Below are positions 1-11,080 of a stretch of DNA of 64,000 nucleotides, piece after piece. Within the stretch, counting starts at the first letter, position 1. The number at the start of each line of letters is the position of its first letter. Origin of the DNA: Methanobrevibacter woesei. GTDB lineage: Archaea; Methanobacteriota; Methanobacteria; Methanobacteriales; Methanobacteriaceae. The position numbers were made by a program, and so were the translations under genes. The notes under the pieces were generated by a model. That model was given only the letters and a program-made list of their open reading frames with translations, was not told the DNA's origin and did no database searches. The stretch is taken from assembly GCF_003111605.1 (NCBI RefSeq), contig NZ_MZGU01000006.1, forward strand, positions 1 through 64,000. Direction: 5' to 3'.

Positions 1-1736
<1,736 letters not shown>

Positions 1737-1744
1737 ACTCCTAA

Positions 1745-1773
1745 TTTTTTCTTTTTTTCTTTTTCTTTTTTTA
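1745..1773 (+). terminator. oligo-T terminator of mer
   Basis: A run of four T tracts (6-8 T each, broken by single C) starts 9 nt after the mer stop. This is the usual archaeal oligo-T termination signal. No strong stem precedes it. Confidence 0.7.
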
Positions 1774-1926
1774 ATCAAATATCAAAACTGTTTTTTTAAC
1801 TCTAATTTTATAAGCACTAGCTATTTTTTTAAAAGTCTTATTCTCCAGATTATACAAACTTTTAATTAAAAACAATTTCTTATATTATAATAATATTGTA
1901 GGAATTAGTTATGACAAGGTAGTATA

Positions 1927-3009
1927 ATGGAGATTGAAAAATTAACAAAAGAAATTAGAAATCGTGCTTTTGAAAAAAAGAAAGATAAGACACCTGAACA
2001 AGTTGCTGCTAGTTGGTATAATGATGATTTAACTTACAATGGTGTTTCAAAAACATTATTTATGATTTTACCTACTCCAGGATGTTCATGGGCTCTTGGA
2101 GACAGTGGTGGATGTACAATGTGCAGTTATGTTTCTGATTGTACATTAGAGCCTATTGATGATGATAAAATCATTGAAATATTTAACAACCACTTATCTA
2201 GATTTCCAATAGCTGAAGAAGATAAAATATCAGTTAAACTTTTTGCATCTGGAAGTTTTTTAAATCCATATGAACTTCCAAAGACAGCTCGTGATTATAT
2301 TCTTAAAAAACTAGCTGAAATGGATAATGTTTGCGAAATTATTGTTGAATCAAGACCTGAATATGTAAATGAAAAAGTTCTTGATGAAATCTTTGAAATA
2401 ATTGGTGATAAATTATTTGAAGTTAGTATGGGTCTTGAAACATACAATGATGAAACCAGATTAAACAAAATCAATAAAGGATTTACAGCTAAAGATTTTG
2501 AAGATGCAGTTCATTTAATTCAAAAAATGAGAGATGAAAAAGATTATGATATTAAATCTAAAGCATATGTTTTTGTTAAGCCTATCTTATTAAATGAAAA
2601 AGAAGCTATTGATGAAGCTATTGAAACTGCATATTATTGTGAAGAATTAGGCGTTGACAGATTGTCTTTCTGTCCTGCAACCATCCATGCTCAAACTTTA
2701 ATTGAAAGATTATGGAGACAGGGCGCATACAACCCTCCTTGGATTTGGAGTGCAATTGAAATCATAAATACAGTTCGTGAAAATGTTAAAATTCCTGCAC
2801 TACTGGATACTTCTGGTTTTGGTTCTAGGAGAGGACCATATAATTGTAAAAAATGTAACAAGACTTTGAAAAATATGATAATTGATTCAAATCTTACCCA
2901 AAGTCTCATTGAATATGATTGTGAATGTAAAAAACAGTGGAAAGCAGAAGTTATTGCAAGTGATATGAATAAATCAAAAACCCCTGTAAAACATATTCCA
3001 TTATACTAA
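1927..3009 (+). CDS. raSEA: archaeosine synthase radical SAM subunit RaSEA
   Basis: This 360-residue Elp3-like radical SAM protein belongs to the family formerly listed as TIGR01210. In Euryarchaeota this family works with ArcS to convert the preQ0-lysine adduct at tRNA position 15 to archaeosine. The cluster-binding cysteines are C53, C63 and C66 (CX9CX2C, in PGCSWALGDSGGCTMC), followed by C72. The middle carries the radical-SAM barrel (SVKLFASGSFLNP, IIVESRPE, VSMGLET). Two further CX2C/CXC groups lie near the C terminus (NCKKCNKT, CECKK) and probably bind zinc or assist tRNA binding. It sits alone between terminators. The identification is from memory of the family; arcS is not in the window. 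Confidence 0.85.
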   Translation: MEIEKLTKEIRNRAFEKKKDKTPEQVAASWYNDDLTYNGVSKTLFMILPTPGCSWALGDSGGCTMCSYVSDCTLEPIDDDKIIEIFNNHLSRFPIAEEDKISVKLFASGSFLNPYELPKTARDYILKKLAEMDNVCEIIVESRPEYVNEKVLDEIFEIIGDKLFEVSMGLETYNDETRLNKINKGFTAKDFEDAVHLIQKMRDEKDYDIKSKAYVFVKPILLNEKEAIDEAIETAYYCEELGVDRLSFCPATIHAQTLIERLWRQGAYNPPWIWSAIEIINTVRENVKIPALLDTSGFGSRRGPYNCKKCNKTLKNMIIDSNLTQSLIEYDCECKKQWKAEVIASDMNKSKTPVKHIPLY

Positions 3010-3052
3010 TATAACATGAAAAATAGATATTTTATACAATAGGAGGAAAAAA

Positions 3053-3535
3053 ATGAAGATGGAATTAGTAAGTGTACTTTCTGTAATTTTAGGTATACTA
3101 ATTATTGCATTTCCTATAATGGGAGTTATTGCTGCTTCAGACTTGATTGGACTAGCTTTACTTTTAATAGCCATTATTCTTTTAATTACAGGAGTATCAA
3201 TTATGGATTACAATACATCTGGAGCGATTCTAGACTATTTTTTAGGTATTGTAATGCTTATTGTCAGCTTAATTATAATTTTTAATCCAAATTTCTTCCC
3301 ATTCCTTGCTGAAATCCTATTATACCTTGGAGGAATATTCCTAATAATTGTTGGAGTTGTAGCTCTTATTAATAATCGCCAAGGCAGATTTGGATTTTGG
3401 ATTGGTATTGCAGGAATTCTTCTCGGTGTAATTTACATTGTTGTGGGAACCTACATATCTGATCCTATTGTTTTAGGAACATTAATTGGAGTTTGGTTAA
3501 TAATTAGCGGAATATTAAAATTCTTAGATAGATAG
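3053..3535 (+). CDS. DUF308-like membrane protein
   Basis: This is a 160-residue, highly hydrophobic protein with about five or six membrane segments and short turns. Internal similarity is suggestive of the repeated two-helix unit of DUF308/HdeD-like proteins: GILIIAFPIMG, GIVMLIVSLII and GIFLIIVGVVALINNRQG echo each other. AGGAGG lies 7 nt before the ATG. Function is unknown; HdeD of E. coli is linked to acid resistance, but that role cannot be carried over here. It is followed by the nucleotidyltransferase gene after about 40 bp. Confidence 0.65.
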   Translation: MKMELVSVLSVILGILIIAFPIMGVIAASDLIGLALLLIAIILLITGVSIMDYNTSGAILDYFLGIVMLIVSLIIIFNPNFFPFLAEILLYLGGIFLIIVGVVALINNRQGRFGFWIGIAGILLGVIYIVVGTYISDPIVLGTLIGVWLIISGILKFLDR

Positions 3536-3576
3536 AATTAAAAGAATCTATCACTCTTCTTTTTTTGGTGTTTACA

Positions 3577-4866
3577 ATGATATGTATAAGTGCAGATTTT
3601 GACCCTGTTCATAAAGGGCATGAACAGTTAATTAAAAAGGGTAGAGAAATAGCTGATGAAAAGGGATGTGAACTTGTTGTTTACCTAAATAAAGGTTTCA
3701 GTGCTAATCATGCACCTTTTTTTGTTAATTTTGATGCAAGATCTAAAATGGCACTGGCTTTAGGTGCTGATAGAATAGTTCCTGTTGAAGGACTTCATCA
3801 CAGATTCATTTTATCTTACAGTGTTCCAATAAGGCTTTCTATGATGCATGAAGATGGAGCAACAGATTATATTACTGGAGCCTCAATTTCACTTGATGAA
3901 ATAGCTAAAAAGGCAGAACGCTTTATAAAAGAAGGAAAATTTGTTGGAATGCCCAAAAACTATCCTAATAGAAATGAAATTAGATGGTATGCATTGAATG
4001 AATTTTTAAAAGATAAATATGGTCGTAAACTTGATTTTCATGTTATAAAAGAAGTCAAAGATGGTGGAAAAGTTTCAGGAAGATTAATAAGACAGTCAAT
4101 TATTGATAATGATTATACCATCCCTAAAGAAACAAGAAAAGTTCTTCCAAAATCCACAATAGAAATTCTTGAAGAAGAAATAGCTAAAGGCCAGATAAAC
4201 AATGAACGCAACTATAAAGAGATTTTTAAAACAATGAATACCACCTCCAGAGGCTATTTATCCAAAATTGCTTATTTAAATGGAAAAGCAGTTAATGAAA
4301 TTATTAAAAGAAGAGTTTATAGAGATAATGAATCTATCTGGGCAGCCTTTAGAAGAGCTGACTATGGTCCTGTAATGACAAGACTTGCAGTAAGTGCAAT
4401 TGAGATGAATGTTACTAAAAAAGAAGTAATGGATTTAATGAAAGAATATGAATCCCTAAATCTAATTCCAAGTGAACAGAAAGTTCAAAGGGTTATTGAC
4501 CGTGCATGGTATGTTGCATCCCAAATAGAAAATGGCCTAAGTGCAGGTGAAGCTAACAAAAAGTTTAGAAGTGAAAAAATAGCTATCGATTCAACACCTC
4601 TTGAAATACATGCTGGACTTAACTTGACTAAATTTGAAACAAAATTAATGAAAGAAGGCATAAATGCAGATGTCTATGTTGATAAGGACAATAAGGTATC
4701 TGTTGAGCTTAGGGCAGAGGGTAAAAAAATAAAAACCAATCTTAGATTACCTGCAAAAGAAGTGACCTATTTAAGATATATTATAGATTCAAATTTTATT
4801 CCAGTTACTGGTGTTGTTGAAAAAAGTAAGAAAGGGTTTAAAATAAAAGTTGAAATTGGTAAATAA
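3577..4866 (+). CDS. HIGH-motif nucleotidyltransferase (COG1323/TmcAL-like)
   Basis: The N terminus has a cytidylyltransferase fold. The nucleotide-binding HXGH motif is HKGH at residues 12-15, after ISADFDPV, and is followed by a long alpha-helical C-terminal part. The layout resembles COG1323 proteins, of which bacterial TmcAL makes N4-acetylcytidine at the tRNA-Met wobble base; whether the archaeal homologue acts on tRNA is not known to me. I chose the ATG at 3577 because GGTG precedes it by 6 nt and the HXGH strand then starts at residue 2. TTG 3565 and GTG 3568 lie upstream in frame and are less likely. The product is 429 residues. Confidence 0.65.
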   Translation: MICISADFDPVHKGHEQLIKKGREIADEKGCELVVYLNKGFSANHAPFFVNFDARSKMALALGADRIVPVEGLHHRFILSYSVPIRLSMMHEDGATDYITGASISLDEIAKKAERFIKEGKFVGMPKNYPNRNEIRWYALNEFLKDKYGRKLDFHVIKEVKDGGKVSGRLIRQSIIDNDYTIPKETRKVLPKSTIEILEEEIAKGQINNERNYKEIFKTMNTTSRGYLSKIAYLNGKAVNEIIKRRVYRDNESIWAAFRRADYGPVMTRLAVSAIEMNVTKKEVMDLMKEYESLNLIPSEQKVQRVIDRAWYVASQIENGLSAGEANKKFRSEKIAIDSTPLEIHAGLNLTKFETKLMKEGINADVYVDKDNKVSVELRAEGKKIKTNLRLPAKEVTYLRYIIDSNFIPVTGVVEKSKKGFKIKVEIGK

Positions 4867-4868
4867 CG

Positions 4869-5660
4869 CTATAGAGAGATATCATTAAATTTGAATAATA
4901 TATTTCTTAGTTCATCATTTAAAATATCAATAGCTGGTTTATAAATATCCTGTGGCACTTCCCAGTAAGCTGATGCAATACTTCCAGCAATAGCTGCCTG
5001 TGTATCAGCATCTCCACCTAAAGAAATTGCATTCCTTATAGTGCTTTCATAATCATCACTTACTAAAAAGGCCATAATGGATTCTGGAACTGAACCCTGA
5101 CATGATGCATCAAAAGAATATTCCTTTCTGAGTCTGTTGAAATCCCTACTTAAATCATAATGATATTCTTCTTCAATATACTCCTTAATTTTATTTTTAC
5201 TTTTCCCAGTTTTTGCAAGATAAATAGTTGCTGCAACACTTTTTGCCCCTTTAATTCCTTCAGGATGATTATGAGTCACTTTTGCTGATTTTTCAGCCAG
5301 CTGTTCAACTTCTTCCAATGAATTTCCAATCCATGCAACTGGTGATACCCTCATAGCTGAACCATTACCCCAACTATTATATGGATCTGGACTTGATGCT
5401 TCCAGCCAGTTTAAAAAGAGACCACCATATCCAGCTGAGGGATAATTATTTCCAAAGTATTTTAAATTTTTAATAAGAGATTTTTCACTTAAATCTTTCC
5501 TATCTTCAAGTATCCATGATGCAATAGCTACTGTCATGATTGTGTCATCAGTAAATCGTGAATTTACAGGATACAATTCAAAATCAGTACTTTTAAGACC
5601 TTCTCTTTCACGTGTAGAACCAATTATGTCACCACAGATAGCACCAATAATTCCTTTCAT
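4869..5660 (-). CDS. ADP-ribosylglycohydrolase family protein
   Basis: This 263-residue protein has the DraG/ARH fold signatures. These are the N-terminal GAICGDIIGSTRE, the metal-binding FTDDT at about 36-40, NGSAMRVSPVAW in the middle, and the second metal site GGDADTQAAIAGSIASAYW near the C terminus. Such enzymes remove ADP-ribose from arginine or other targets using two Mg ions. The substrate in this organism is unknown, and no matching ADP-ribosyltransferase is in the window. It converges tail to tail with the nucleotidyltransferase, 2 bp apart. Confidence 0.88.
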   Translation of the reverse strand: MKGIIGAICGDIIGSTREREGLKSTDFELYPVNSRFTDDTIMTVAIASWILEDRKDLSEKSLIKNLKYFGNNYPSAGYGGLFLNWLEASSPDPYNSWGNGSAMRVSPVAWIGNSLEEVEQLAEKSAKVTHNHPEGIKGAKSVAATIYLAKTGKSKNKIKEYIEEEYHYDLSRDFNRLRKEYSFDASCQGSVPESIMAFLVSDDYESTIRNAISLGGDADTQAAIAGSIASAYWEVPQDIYKPAIDILNDELRNILFKFNDISL

Positions 5661-5752
5661 TTTAACATCCTCAGTTAATAAATTATATTTAATTAGATAA
5701 TAAGATTATAATAAGTGCTTCTATTTGAAGTTTATATCAAAAAAGGAAATTA

Positions 5753-6484
5753 TCATATTCTTTTTAACTTTTTATATGTGGCACGAGTCATAGTTAAATC
5801 ATTGAAATCTTTAAAATAAGAAATTATTTCTTCCAGTTCCTCTTCTTTTCTAGAGGAACTATTTTTTGTATTTTTTATCCGAGAGAGTGCACTGTTGATA
5901 AATGCATCCCCTTCACTGTATGCAATTGTTTCAAGAACTTCTTTTTCTAAATTAAATTCCTTTGCAATTTCCATTGTTTCAATAAGTGTTGTAGAAACAG
6001 TTTTTGTATAAATGCTTCTTAAAAGTTTCAAACGGGAAGCATCACCAATCTTATCGCTTATTATTTTTACAGGCAAATAGCTATTTAAGAAAACAAGCTG
6101 GTCTGCTTTCTCACCAGATAAATAAATCATAGGAGAGGATTCAACTTTTCCAATGATTGCCCCATCCACAAAATTATCAACAGTTTTATTTATTTCTTCA
6201 GATGTTTCAGGTGAAATATTATTTAAATCAAGAAATATTCCTTTGGTTTTAGACCCGTATTCACTAGCTACTTCAAGTGCCTGTGAAGGAGAATTTGCAG
6301 AGATTAATAAATCTGATTCAATAGCTACCTGATTAAAATCATCTAAAATCTCAACATTAGCTTTTTTCATCCTGTTAATTGATTGTTTGGATCTGCCATA
6401 ATCTGAAGAGATTATTTTTTCATTTCTGAAGAGTATAGTTAAGTTTTCACTAACTCTTCCAAAACCAATAAACCCTATTATCAT
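5753..6484 (-). CDS. NAD(P)-binding Rossmann protein, DUF1932-like C-terminus
   Basis: The 243-residue protein starts with a dinucleotide-binding fold (IGFIGFGRVSENL, GXGXXS type) like 6-phosphogluconate and hydroxyacid dehydrogenases. It ends with an all-helical region (RLKLLRSIYTKTVSTTLIETM) that looks like the DUF1932 domain. It could be a small beta-hydroxyacid or imine dehydrogenase, but I cannot name the substrate. The stop lies 11 bp after the DUF89 gene's stop region in the same direction, so the two are probably co-transcribed. Confidence 0.6.
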   Translation of the reverse strand: MIIGFIGFGRVSENLTILFRNEKIISSDYGRSKQSINRMKKANVEILDDFNQVAIESDLLISANSPSQALEVASEYGSKTKGIFLDLNNISPETSEEINKTVDNFVDGAIIGKVESSPMIYLSGEKADQLVFLNSYLPVKIISDKIGDASRLKLLRSIYTKTVSTTLIETMEIAKEFNLEKEVLETIAYSEGDAFINSALSRIKNTKNSSSRKEEELEEIISYFKDFNDLTMTRATYKKLKRI

Positions 6485-6495
6485 ATTGAATCTTA

Positions 6496-7371
6496 TTAAT
6501 TAGCTTTTAAAATAACCATATCCTGAAGGTTTACTCCAATATCTCTTGAAATAACATCACATTTAGAGCAGAACATGAAGTATAAATCTTTATCAGAAGT
6601 GTCTATCTCTGTAAGACCTTCATAATTTCCCATTCCTTTAGATATTATGAAATCATGGTCATTAAAGATCTCTCTAAATTCATCAGAGATTTCACTATCC
6701 ACATATCCAACAGTTCCTGCACCAATCTCTACAAGGTCAGCAAATTCATCAAGACCCACATCCAAAGCATCTTCCATGCACGCATCATTTATAATTGGTT
6801 CAGATTTTACTGCAACTGTAATATCAACATCATACTCCTTAATTTTTCTAAGAAGTAACTTATCAAATACAATCTCACCAGTATTATCTACAAGATATAA
6901 GACTTTATTATGTTTCTTTAAAGATTCTTCAAAATGTTCTACATCATTTATAGTTAATTCCTTTTTAAGCGCATTGTTTATTAGTGAATCAACATCAGTA
7001 TCAATTTTAAAAGCTCCAAAATCTAAAATATTTCCAATAATAGCTATTTTAACATGATTTTCCAGACTATCATTTTCTCTAAGAATATCTTCAACAACAG
7101 GAATATATTTCAAAGCTATCCTATTTCCTTCAGCTTTTTCCTGAACATAAGGATCCCTGCAGCCAGTTCTTTCTTTAATTAAATTATGAATCTGAGAACC
7201 AGTTTTATTTGAGTTGGTGGTACTGTAAAAATTAGAACTTAAAAATTCATAAATTTCTCTTATTAATTCTATTTTAAGATTATAATCCTCTGTTGCTAAA
7301 TCAATAGCTTCACTAGCTTGTCTTAAAAAACATGCTCCACATTCAAAACCAATTTTCAATTTAACCACCAT
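6496..7371 (-). CDS. DUF89/ARMT1-like metal-dependent phosphatase
   Basis: This is a 291-residue archaeal DUF89 protein. Family marks are the N-terminal CGACFLRQA (residues 11-19), the metal-binding aspartate/asparagine in YLVDNTGEIVFDKLL, and KGMGNYEGL near the C terminus. DUF89 enzymes hydrolyse small phosphometabolites, often by-products of sugar or cofactor metabolism (metabolite damage control). The start overlaps the end of the ThiS-like gene by 11 bp, so translation is probably coupled. The tie to the sulfur-transfer genes upstream is by operon only. Confidence 0.75.
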   Translation of the reverse strand: MVVKLKIGFECGACFLRQASEAIDLATEDYNLKIELIREIYEFLSSNFYSTTNSNKTGSQIHNLIKERTGCRDPYVQEKAEGNRIALKYIPVVEDILRENDSLENHVKIAIIGNILDFGAFKIDTDVDSLINNALKKELTINDVEHFEESLKKHNKVLYLVDNTGEIVFDKLLLRKIKEYDVDITVAVKSEPIINDACMEDALDVGLDEFADLVEIGAGTVGYVDSEISDEFREIFNDHDFIISKGMGNYEGLTEIDTSDKDLYFMFCSKCDVISRDIGVNLQDMVILKAN

Positions 7372-7573
7372 ATATAATTTGAACTAATTGAATTTCATCG
7401 CCATCATTAATTTTATTTTCTTTAATTACAATTTCCCCATTTTGTTTTGGAACATATAGCTGAGAAGATAATTCTAGCTGATTAAATAAATCTTCAATAG
7501 TGAAATCATCATGAGGCAATTCCATATCTTCTATTTTGTCTTTAATTTTTAATGTGAATGAAATTTTAATCAC
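7361..7573 (-). CDS. ThiS/MoaD-like ubiquitin-fold sulfur carrier
   Basis: This 70-residue protein ends in the diglycine IIYGG, the hallmark of beta-grasp sulfur carriers activated by adenylation. The body ([34 protein letters not shown]) fits the ThiS/MoaD/Urm1 fold. It overlaps the tRNA thiolase gene by 8 bp and the DUF89 gene by 11 bp. The neighbouring NcsA/TtuA-type enzyme makes a role like TtuB or archaeal SAMP2 (sulfur donor for tRNA 2-thiouridine) the best inference. A role as a protein modifier is also possible. Confidence 0.85.
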   Translation of the reverse strand: MIKISFTLKIKDKIEDMELPHDDFTIEDLFNQLELSSQLYVPKQNGEIVIKENKINDGDEIQLVQIIYGG

Positions 7574-8486
7574 CTTTTAATTCCTCAATAAAACTACAGG
7601 CTCTGCATAATTCATTTGCTGAAGGCTGACCACATATTTTACATCTAGAAGAGGAATACTGCTTATCTAAAGAATTACCAAGTGCCTTTTTAATTTTATC
7701 ATATCCTCTTAAGGTGGAATATTTGATTGTAGGGTGTTTTTCATTAAGTTTATTTATTAAATCTGAAACTTCAGCTCTGAAAGACTGCATAGCATATGGA
7801 CAGCTATCAAAATGCACATCCAAACCTTTAGCAACAACATATAATCCTATTTCATACTCGGGAATTTCTCTTAATGGTTTGATTTTAACTGTAAACTCTT
7901 CAGCTTTAGATTCAGTCTTTGGACCTAATTTAGTCAAATTATCAATATTTCCCTCAAGATAATTCATCATAATACCCTGAACTTCATCATCTAAATTATG
8001 CCCAGTAGCTATTTTTGTAGCACCCATTTCACGTGCTGCCTTATTAATAAGAGCTCTTCTAAAAACACCACAATAAGTGCAGGACCCTCTGTGGTTTTCT
8101 CTTTGCATTATTTCATCCAAAGTAATGCCATATTCTTCCTTAAGAGAAACAACCCTATGCTCAATTCCTAATCGTTTTGCATGATTTATAGCTATATCTA
8201 CACCATCTTGACGATATCCATCTATTCCTTCATCAACAGTTACTGCACAAATATCAATTATATGCATTTTACGAAAACTATCTAAAATTTCAAGAACAGT
8301 TACACTATCTTTACCTCCAGAAAGCGCAATTAATACTTTATCTCCTTTGTCAAGAAGTTTTTCTTTTTTAACTGTTTTAATAGCTTTTTTCTCAATTGAT
8401 TCAATAAAACAGTCCTTACACAAAGCCTGACCAGACTGTTCTTTTTTAATTATAACTTGAGGATTACCACATTTAGTACATTTCAT
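7566..8486 (-). CDS. ncsA: PP-loop tRNA 2-thiolation enzyme (TtuA/NcsA family)
   Basis: This 306-residue protein has the full TtuA/Ncs6 layout. An N-terminal zinc finger (C3, C6, C23, C26) precedes the ATP-pyrophosphatase loop SGGKDS at 56-61, central cysteines for the Fe-S or catalytic site ([19 protein letters not shown]), and a C-terminal zinc finger (CKICGQ ... CRAC). It adenylates a tRNA uridine (probably U34, possibly U54) and inserts sulfur. The adjacent sulfur carrier is the likely donor. The choice between U34 and U54 cannot be made from sequence. Confidence 0.87.
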   Translation of the reverse strand: MKCTKCGNPQVIIKKEQSGQALCKDCFIESIEKKAIKTVKKEKLLDKGDKVLIALSGGKDSVTVLEILDSFRKMHIIDICAVTVDEGIDGYRQDGVDIAINHAKRLGIEHRVVSLKEEYGITLDEIMQRENHRGSCTYCGVFRRALINKAAREMGATKIATGHNLDDEVQGIMMNYLEGNIDNLTKLGPKTESKAEEFTVKIKPLREIPEYEIGLYVVAKGLDVHFDSCPYAMQSFRAEVSDLINKLNEKHPTIKYSTLRGYDKIKKALGNSLDKQYSSSRCKICGQPSANELCRACSFIEELKGD

Positions 8487-8496
8487 AATAATCTCC

Positions 8497-9657
8497 CTAC
8501 ATAGATTCTACAAATCTAGCTAGTTGATTTAATGTATTAACTTCAAAAACTTGAGCTCCCGCATCTTCATAAAGGGAAACACAACTATCAACAATATCCC
8601 ATTTATTTCTATCTTCAGGGTTTAAAATAATAACCTTTTTTGAATCTCTTACCATTTCTTCAATTAAATCACGACTGGACTGAACTCCATCAACCTTAGG
8701 TCCTGCCCAATCTCTACAATCAGACAAAATAATGACATAGGATTTGTTACTTAAATTTACCTTATCCATAAACTGTTCAAAGGCAGTATACATATTAGAT
8801 GTTCCATGAATCATAGCATTCTTAATACGTAAATCTTTCACTTTAATAAAAGAATTAAGCAAAGTATCTTCTTTCAAAGCCCCAGTTGTTTCAATAACCT
8901 TATTATCAAATTCAAAGGTTCTGGAATTTTTAAATGCTGTTTGAGTAGAATACATCAGCATAAAAAACCAGCTACTAATCCATTCACAAGACCCACTGAT
9001 ATCATTTAAGAAAAGATGCTCATTTTTATGAAGTCTTGGTTTTGCTTTTACAAGCTCAATAGGAGTTCCACCATACTTAAGATTAGCCCTAATAGTTCTC
9101 CTCATGTCAATTCTATTTGTTTTAGCTAAAGATTTTCTCCTTGAACGTTTATTAGCTATTCTCCTACCTAATCTTTGACAGATTTCAAGCATTCTAGGAT
9201 CAAAACGGTTAAGTTTAGTTAGATCCTTATTCATTAACTCCCCATCTCTTTCAAGTTTCTGTACTTCTTCAAGTAAGGGCTGGCCTGAAAGTTGTTTAAG
9301 CATTTCATTATTAATTTTCTCTTTACGGAGCTTACTGGATTTAGAGTTTGGTTTTTTAATTATGTATTTATTAGATTTTGGACCACCTTTACCATAAGTG
9401 AACTTCTCATTAGCTTTACTTTTTGCTTCCTGTTCAAATTCATCATTTGGCCTAAATAGTTCATCAAAAATCTTATTGAATTTAGGAATATCATATTTAT
9501 CTTTAATATAAATAGAACGAAGAGCAGTCCTTAAAATATTCCTATCTTCATCAGCCAAATTATTATAGGTTACTACTGCTGACTGTGTACTTCTAACACT
9601 TACTGGAATGCCTGCATCTCTTAACTTCTTAGACAATAAGGCAATTTCATCAATCAT
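8497..9657 (-). CDS. VWA-domain CoxE-like protein
   Basis: This 386-residue protein has a charged, Lys-rich first half and a von Willebrand A-type second half. A MIDAS-like strand lies in [16 protein letters not shown] (D-x-S-x-S), followed by [10 protein letters not shown] and [12 protein letters not shown]. CoxE-like VWA proteins pair with MoxR AAA+ ATPases as chaperones for metal-centre insertion or complex assembly. The cognate MoxR gene is directly upstream, 5 bp away. The client is unknown; no obvious oxidoreductase target lies in the operon. Confidence 0.8.
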   Translation of the reverse strand: MIDEIALLSKKLRDAGIPVSVRSTQSAVVTYNNLADEDRNILRTALRSIYIKDKYDIPKFNKIFDELFRPNDEFEQEAKSKANEKFTYGKGGPKSNKYIIKKPNSKSSKLRKEKINNEMLKQLSGQPLLEEVQKLERDGELMNKDLTKLNRFDPRMLEICQRLGRRIANKRSRRKSLAKTNRIDMRRTIRANLKYGGTPIELVKAKPRLHKNEHLFLNDISGSCEWISSWFFMLMYSTQTAFKNSRTFEFDNKVIETTGALKEDTLLNSFIKVKDLRIKNAMIHGTSNMYTAFEQFMDKVNLSNKSYVIILSDCRDWAGPKVDGVQSSRDLIEEMVRDSKKVIILNPEDRNKWDIVDSCVSLYEDAGAQVFEVNTLNQLARFVESM

Positions 9658-9662
9658 AGTTA

Positions 9663-10520
9663 TTATCCTTTGTTAAAAAATTCTTTTAAAACTCTTTTTT
9701 TATCACTTTCAGTTTTAATAGCTACTCCAATACTATCTTCAAGAGAATCTTCTAAGTTTTTATTATCTAAATTCATAGCAGATCTAACCCAGTCAACAGT
9801 ACCTCTAACCGATGGCTTTTTCATTAAATTAAGATTACGTATTTTATGTACAAGTGAAACTACTTTAGATACAGTTTCTTCATCCACATTAGGGATTTTA
9901 GATTTAACAATTTCAATTTCCCTACCCATTGATGGGTATGGCATATATAAGAAAAGACATCTGTCTTTTGTTTCATCAAGTAAAGACCTTTGAGAGTTAG
10001 ATGTTAAAACTACTATTAAATCATTTTGAAGTTGGAAAGTGCCTAAATCATTAATTGTTATTTCCTTTTCACCTAATGCCTGAAGAAGGAAACTTTCAAC
10101 TTCTTCATCTGCCTTATCAATTTCATCAATAAGCAATACTGAAGGTTTATCATTTAAAAAAGCTTTAAGAAGTGGCCTTCTAATGAAAAATTCTTCATCA
10201 AATAATTCTTCCTTATTTTTCTCTTTATCTTTGGCAACTTCTAAAAATAACAACTGTTTTTGATAATTCCATTCACCAACAATCTGTTCAAAAGTAATTC
10301 CTTCATAACATTGAATCCTGAAGAAATCCCTGTCAAATGCTTTAGCTATAACTTTAGCAAATTCAGTTTTACCAACACCTGGAGGTCCTTCAATTAATGT
10401 TGGTTTAGAAAGTAATAAGGATAAGTACAATGTAGTTGAAATCTCATTATTTGGCACATAATCATTTGATTTGAGAATTTTATTAATCTCTTTAATTGAA
10501 ATAACATTTGGATTTTGCAA
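9663..10520 (-). CDS. MoxR-type AAA+ ATPase
   Basis: This 285-residue AAA+ ATPase has Walker A GPPGVGKT at 45-52, Walker [11 protein letters not shown], sensor 1 VVLTSN and the arginine-finger region [12 protein letters not shown]. It is the MoxR half of a MoxR/VWA pair. No ATG fits the start: TTG 10520 is preceded by GGGGAGG at 10531-10537. The two genes are read as one minus-strand unit from a TATA-rich region around 10556-10570. Confidence 0.87.
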   Translation of the reverse strand: MQNPNVISIKEINKILKSNDYVPNNEISTTLYLSLLLSKPTLIEGPPGVGKTEFAKVIAKAFDRDFFRIQCYEGITFEQIVGEWNYQKQLLFLEVAKDKEKNKEELFDEEFFIRRPLLKAFLNDKPSVLLIDEIDKADEEVESFLLQALGEKEITINDLGTFQLQNDLIVVLTSNSQRSLLDETKDRCLFLYMPYPSMGREIEIVKSKIPNVDEETVSKVVSLVHKIRNLNLMKKPSVRGTVDWVRSAMNLDNKNLEDSLEDSIGVAIKTESDKKRVLKEFFNKG

Positions 10521-10661
10521 TTTTATAAACCTCCCCTATTGATTTTTAACAATATACTATTATATATATTATTACTTAAATTTATGAGTGAGAAAAAGTG
10601 AAAAATATATAACAAATATAACACAATATAAATTTAATTAACTGAAAAAGGGGGAGACCTA

Positions 10662-11069
10662 TTGGAAAGAGACAATGCAATAATTGTTGTGTTAATTGCT
10701 GTAATCATTATAATCGCAGCAGGAACAGTATTTTTAATAGCTGAAGATATGAATCCATTAAATAATACTGGTAATTTAACTGGTATGAACATGTCAAATA
10801 ACACCACAAATACCAGTTTTATAGATAATGATGCAGATTCCAGCAGTTCATCTGCAGATAGTGGAAGCTCAAGCAGTAGTTCCAGTTCAGGAAGTAGTGT
10901 AAGTTCTAGTGGATCAAGCTCAGGCGGATCAAGTACAGGTGGAAGCTCACACACTGGCGGATCAAGCTCAGGCGGAGATTCTAGCTCTAGTGGAAGCACA
11001 GACACTGGAGGAAGTAGCAGTGGTGCAGGACAAGCACCTGGAACTGATACTGGAGGAGACTTCGACTAA
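10662..11069 (+). CDS. Ser/Gly-rich exported low-complexity protein
   Basis: The 135-residue protein has one N-terminal membrane segment (residues 7-27, VVLIAVIIIIAAGTVFLIA). A Asn/Thr-rich stretch with sequons (NNTGNLTG, NMSNNTTNTS) follows, then about 80 residues of almost pure Ser/Gly/Thr/Asp. This looks like a type-II-anchored, probably glycosylated surface stalk. The start is TTG at 10662, backed by GGGGGAG at 10650-10656 and the lack of any nearby in-frame ATG. No domain is recognised. The repeat codons (agt/tca/ggc/gga mixed) suggest slippage-prone expansion. Confidence 0.65.
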   Translation: MERDNAIIVVLIAVIIIIAAGTVFLIAEDMNPLNNTGNLTGMNMSNNTTNTSFIDNDADSSSSSADSGSSSSSSSSGSSVSSSGSSSGGSSTGGSSHTGGSSSGGDSSSSGSTDTGGSSSGAGQAPGTDTGGDFD

Positions 11070-11080
11070 ATAAAAAAAAA

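Noticed and set aside
10634-11005. 123-codon minus frame rich in Glu/Leu/Pro
   Set aside because: It is the antisense of the Ser/Gly repeat gene, whose plus-strand start has a strong ribosome site.
10662-11069. CRISPR-like or tandem repeat array
   Set aside because: The repetition comes from Ser/Gly codons of a protein; unit lengths vary and there are no spacers. No CRISPR array was seen anywhere in the window.
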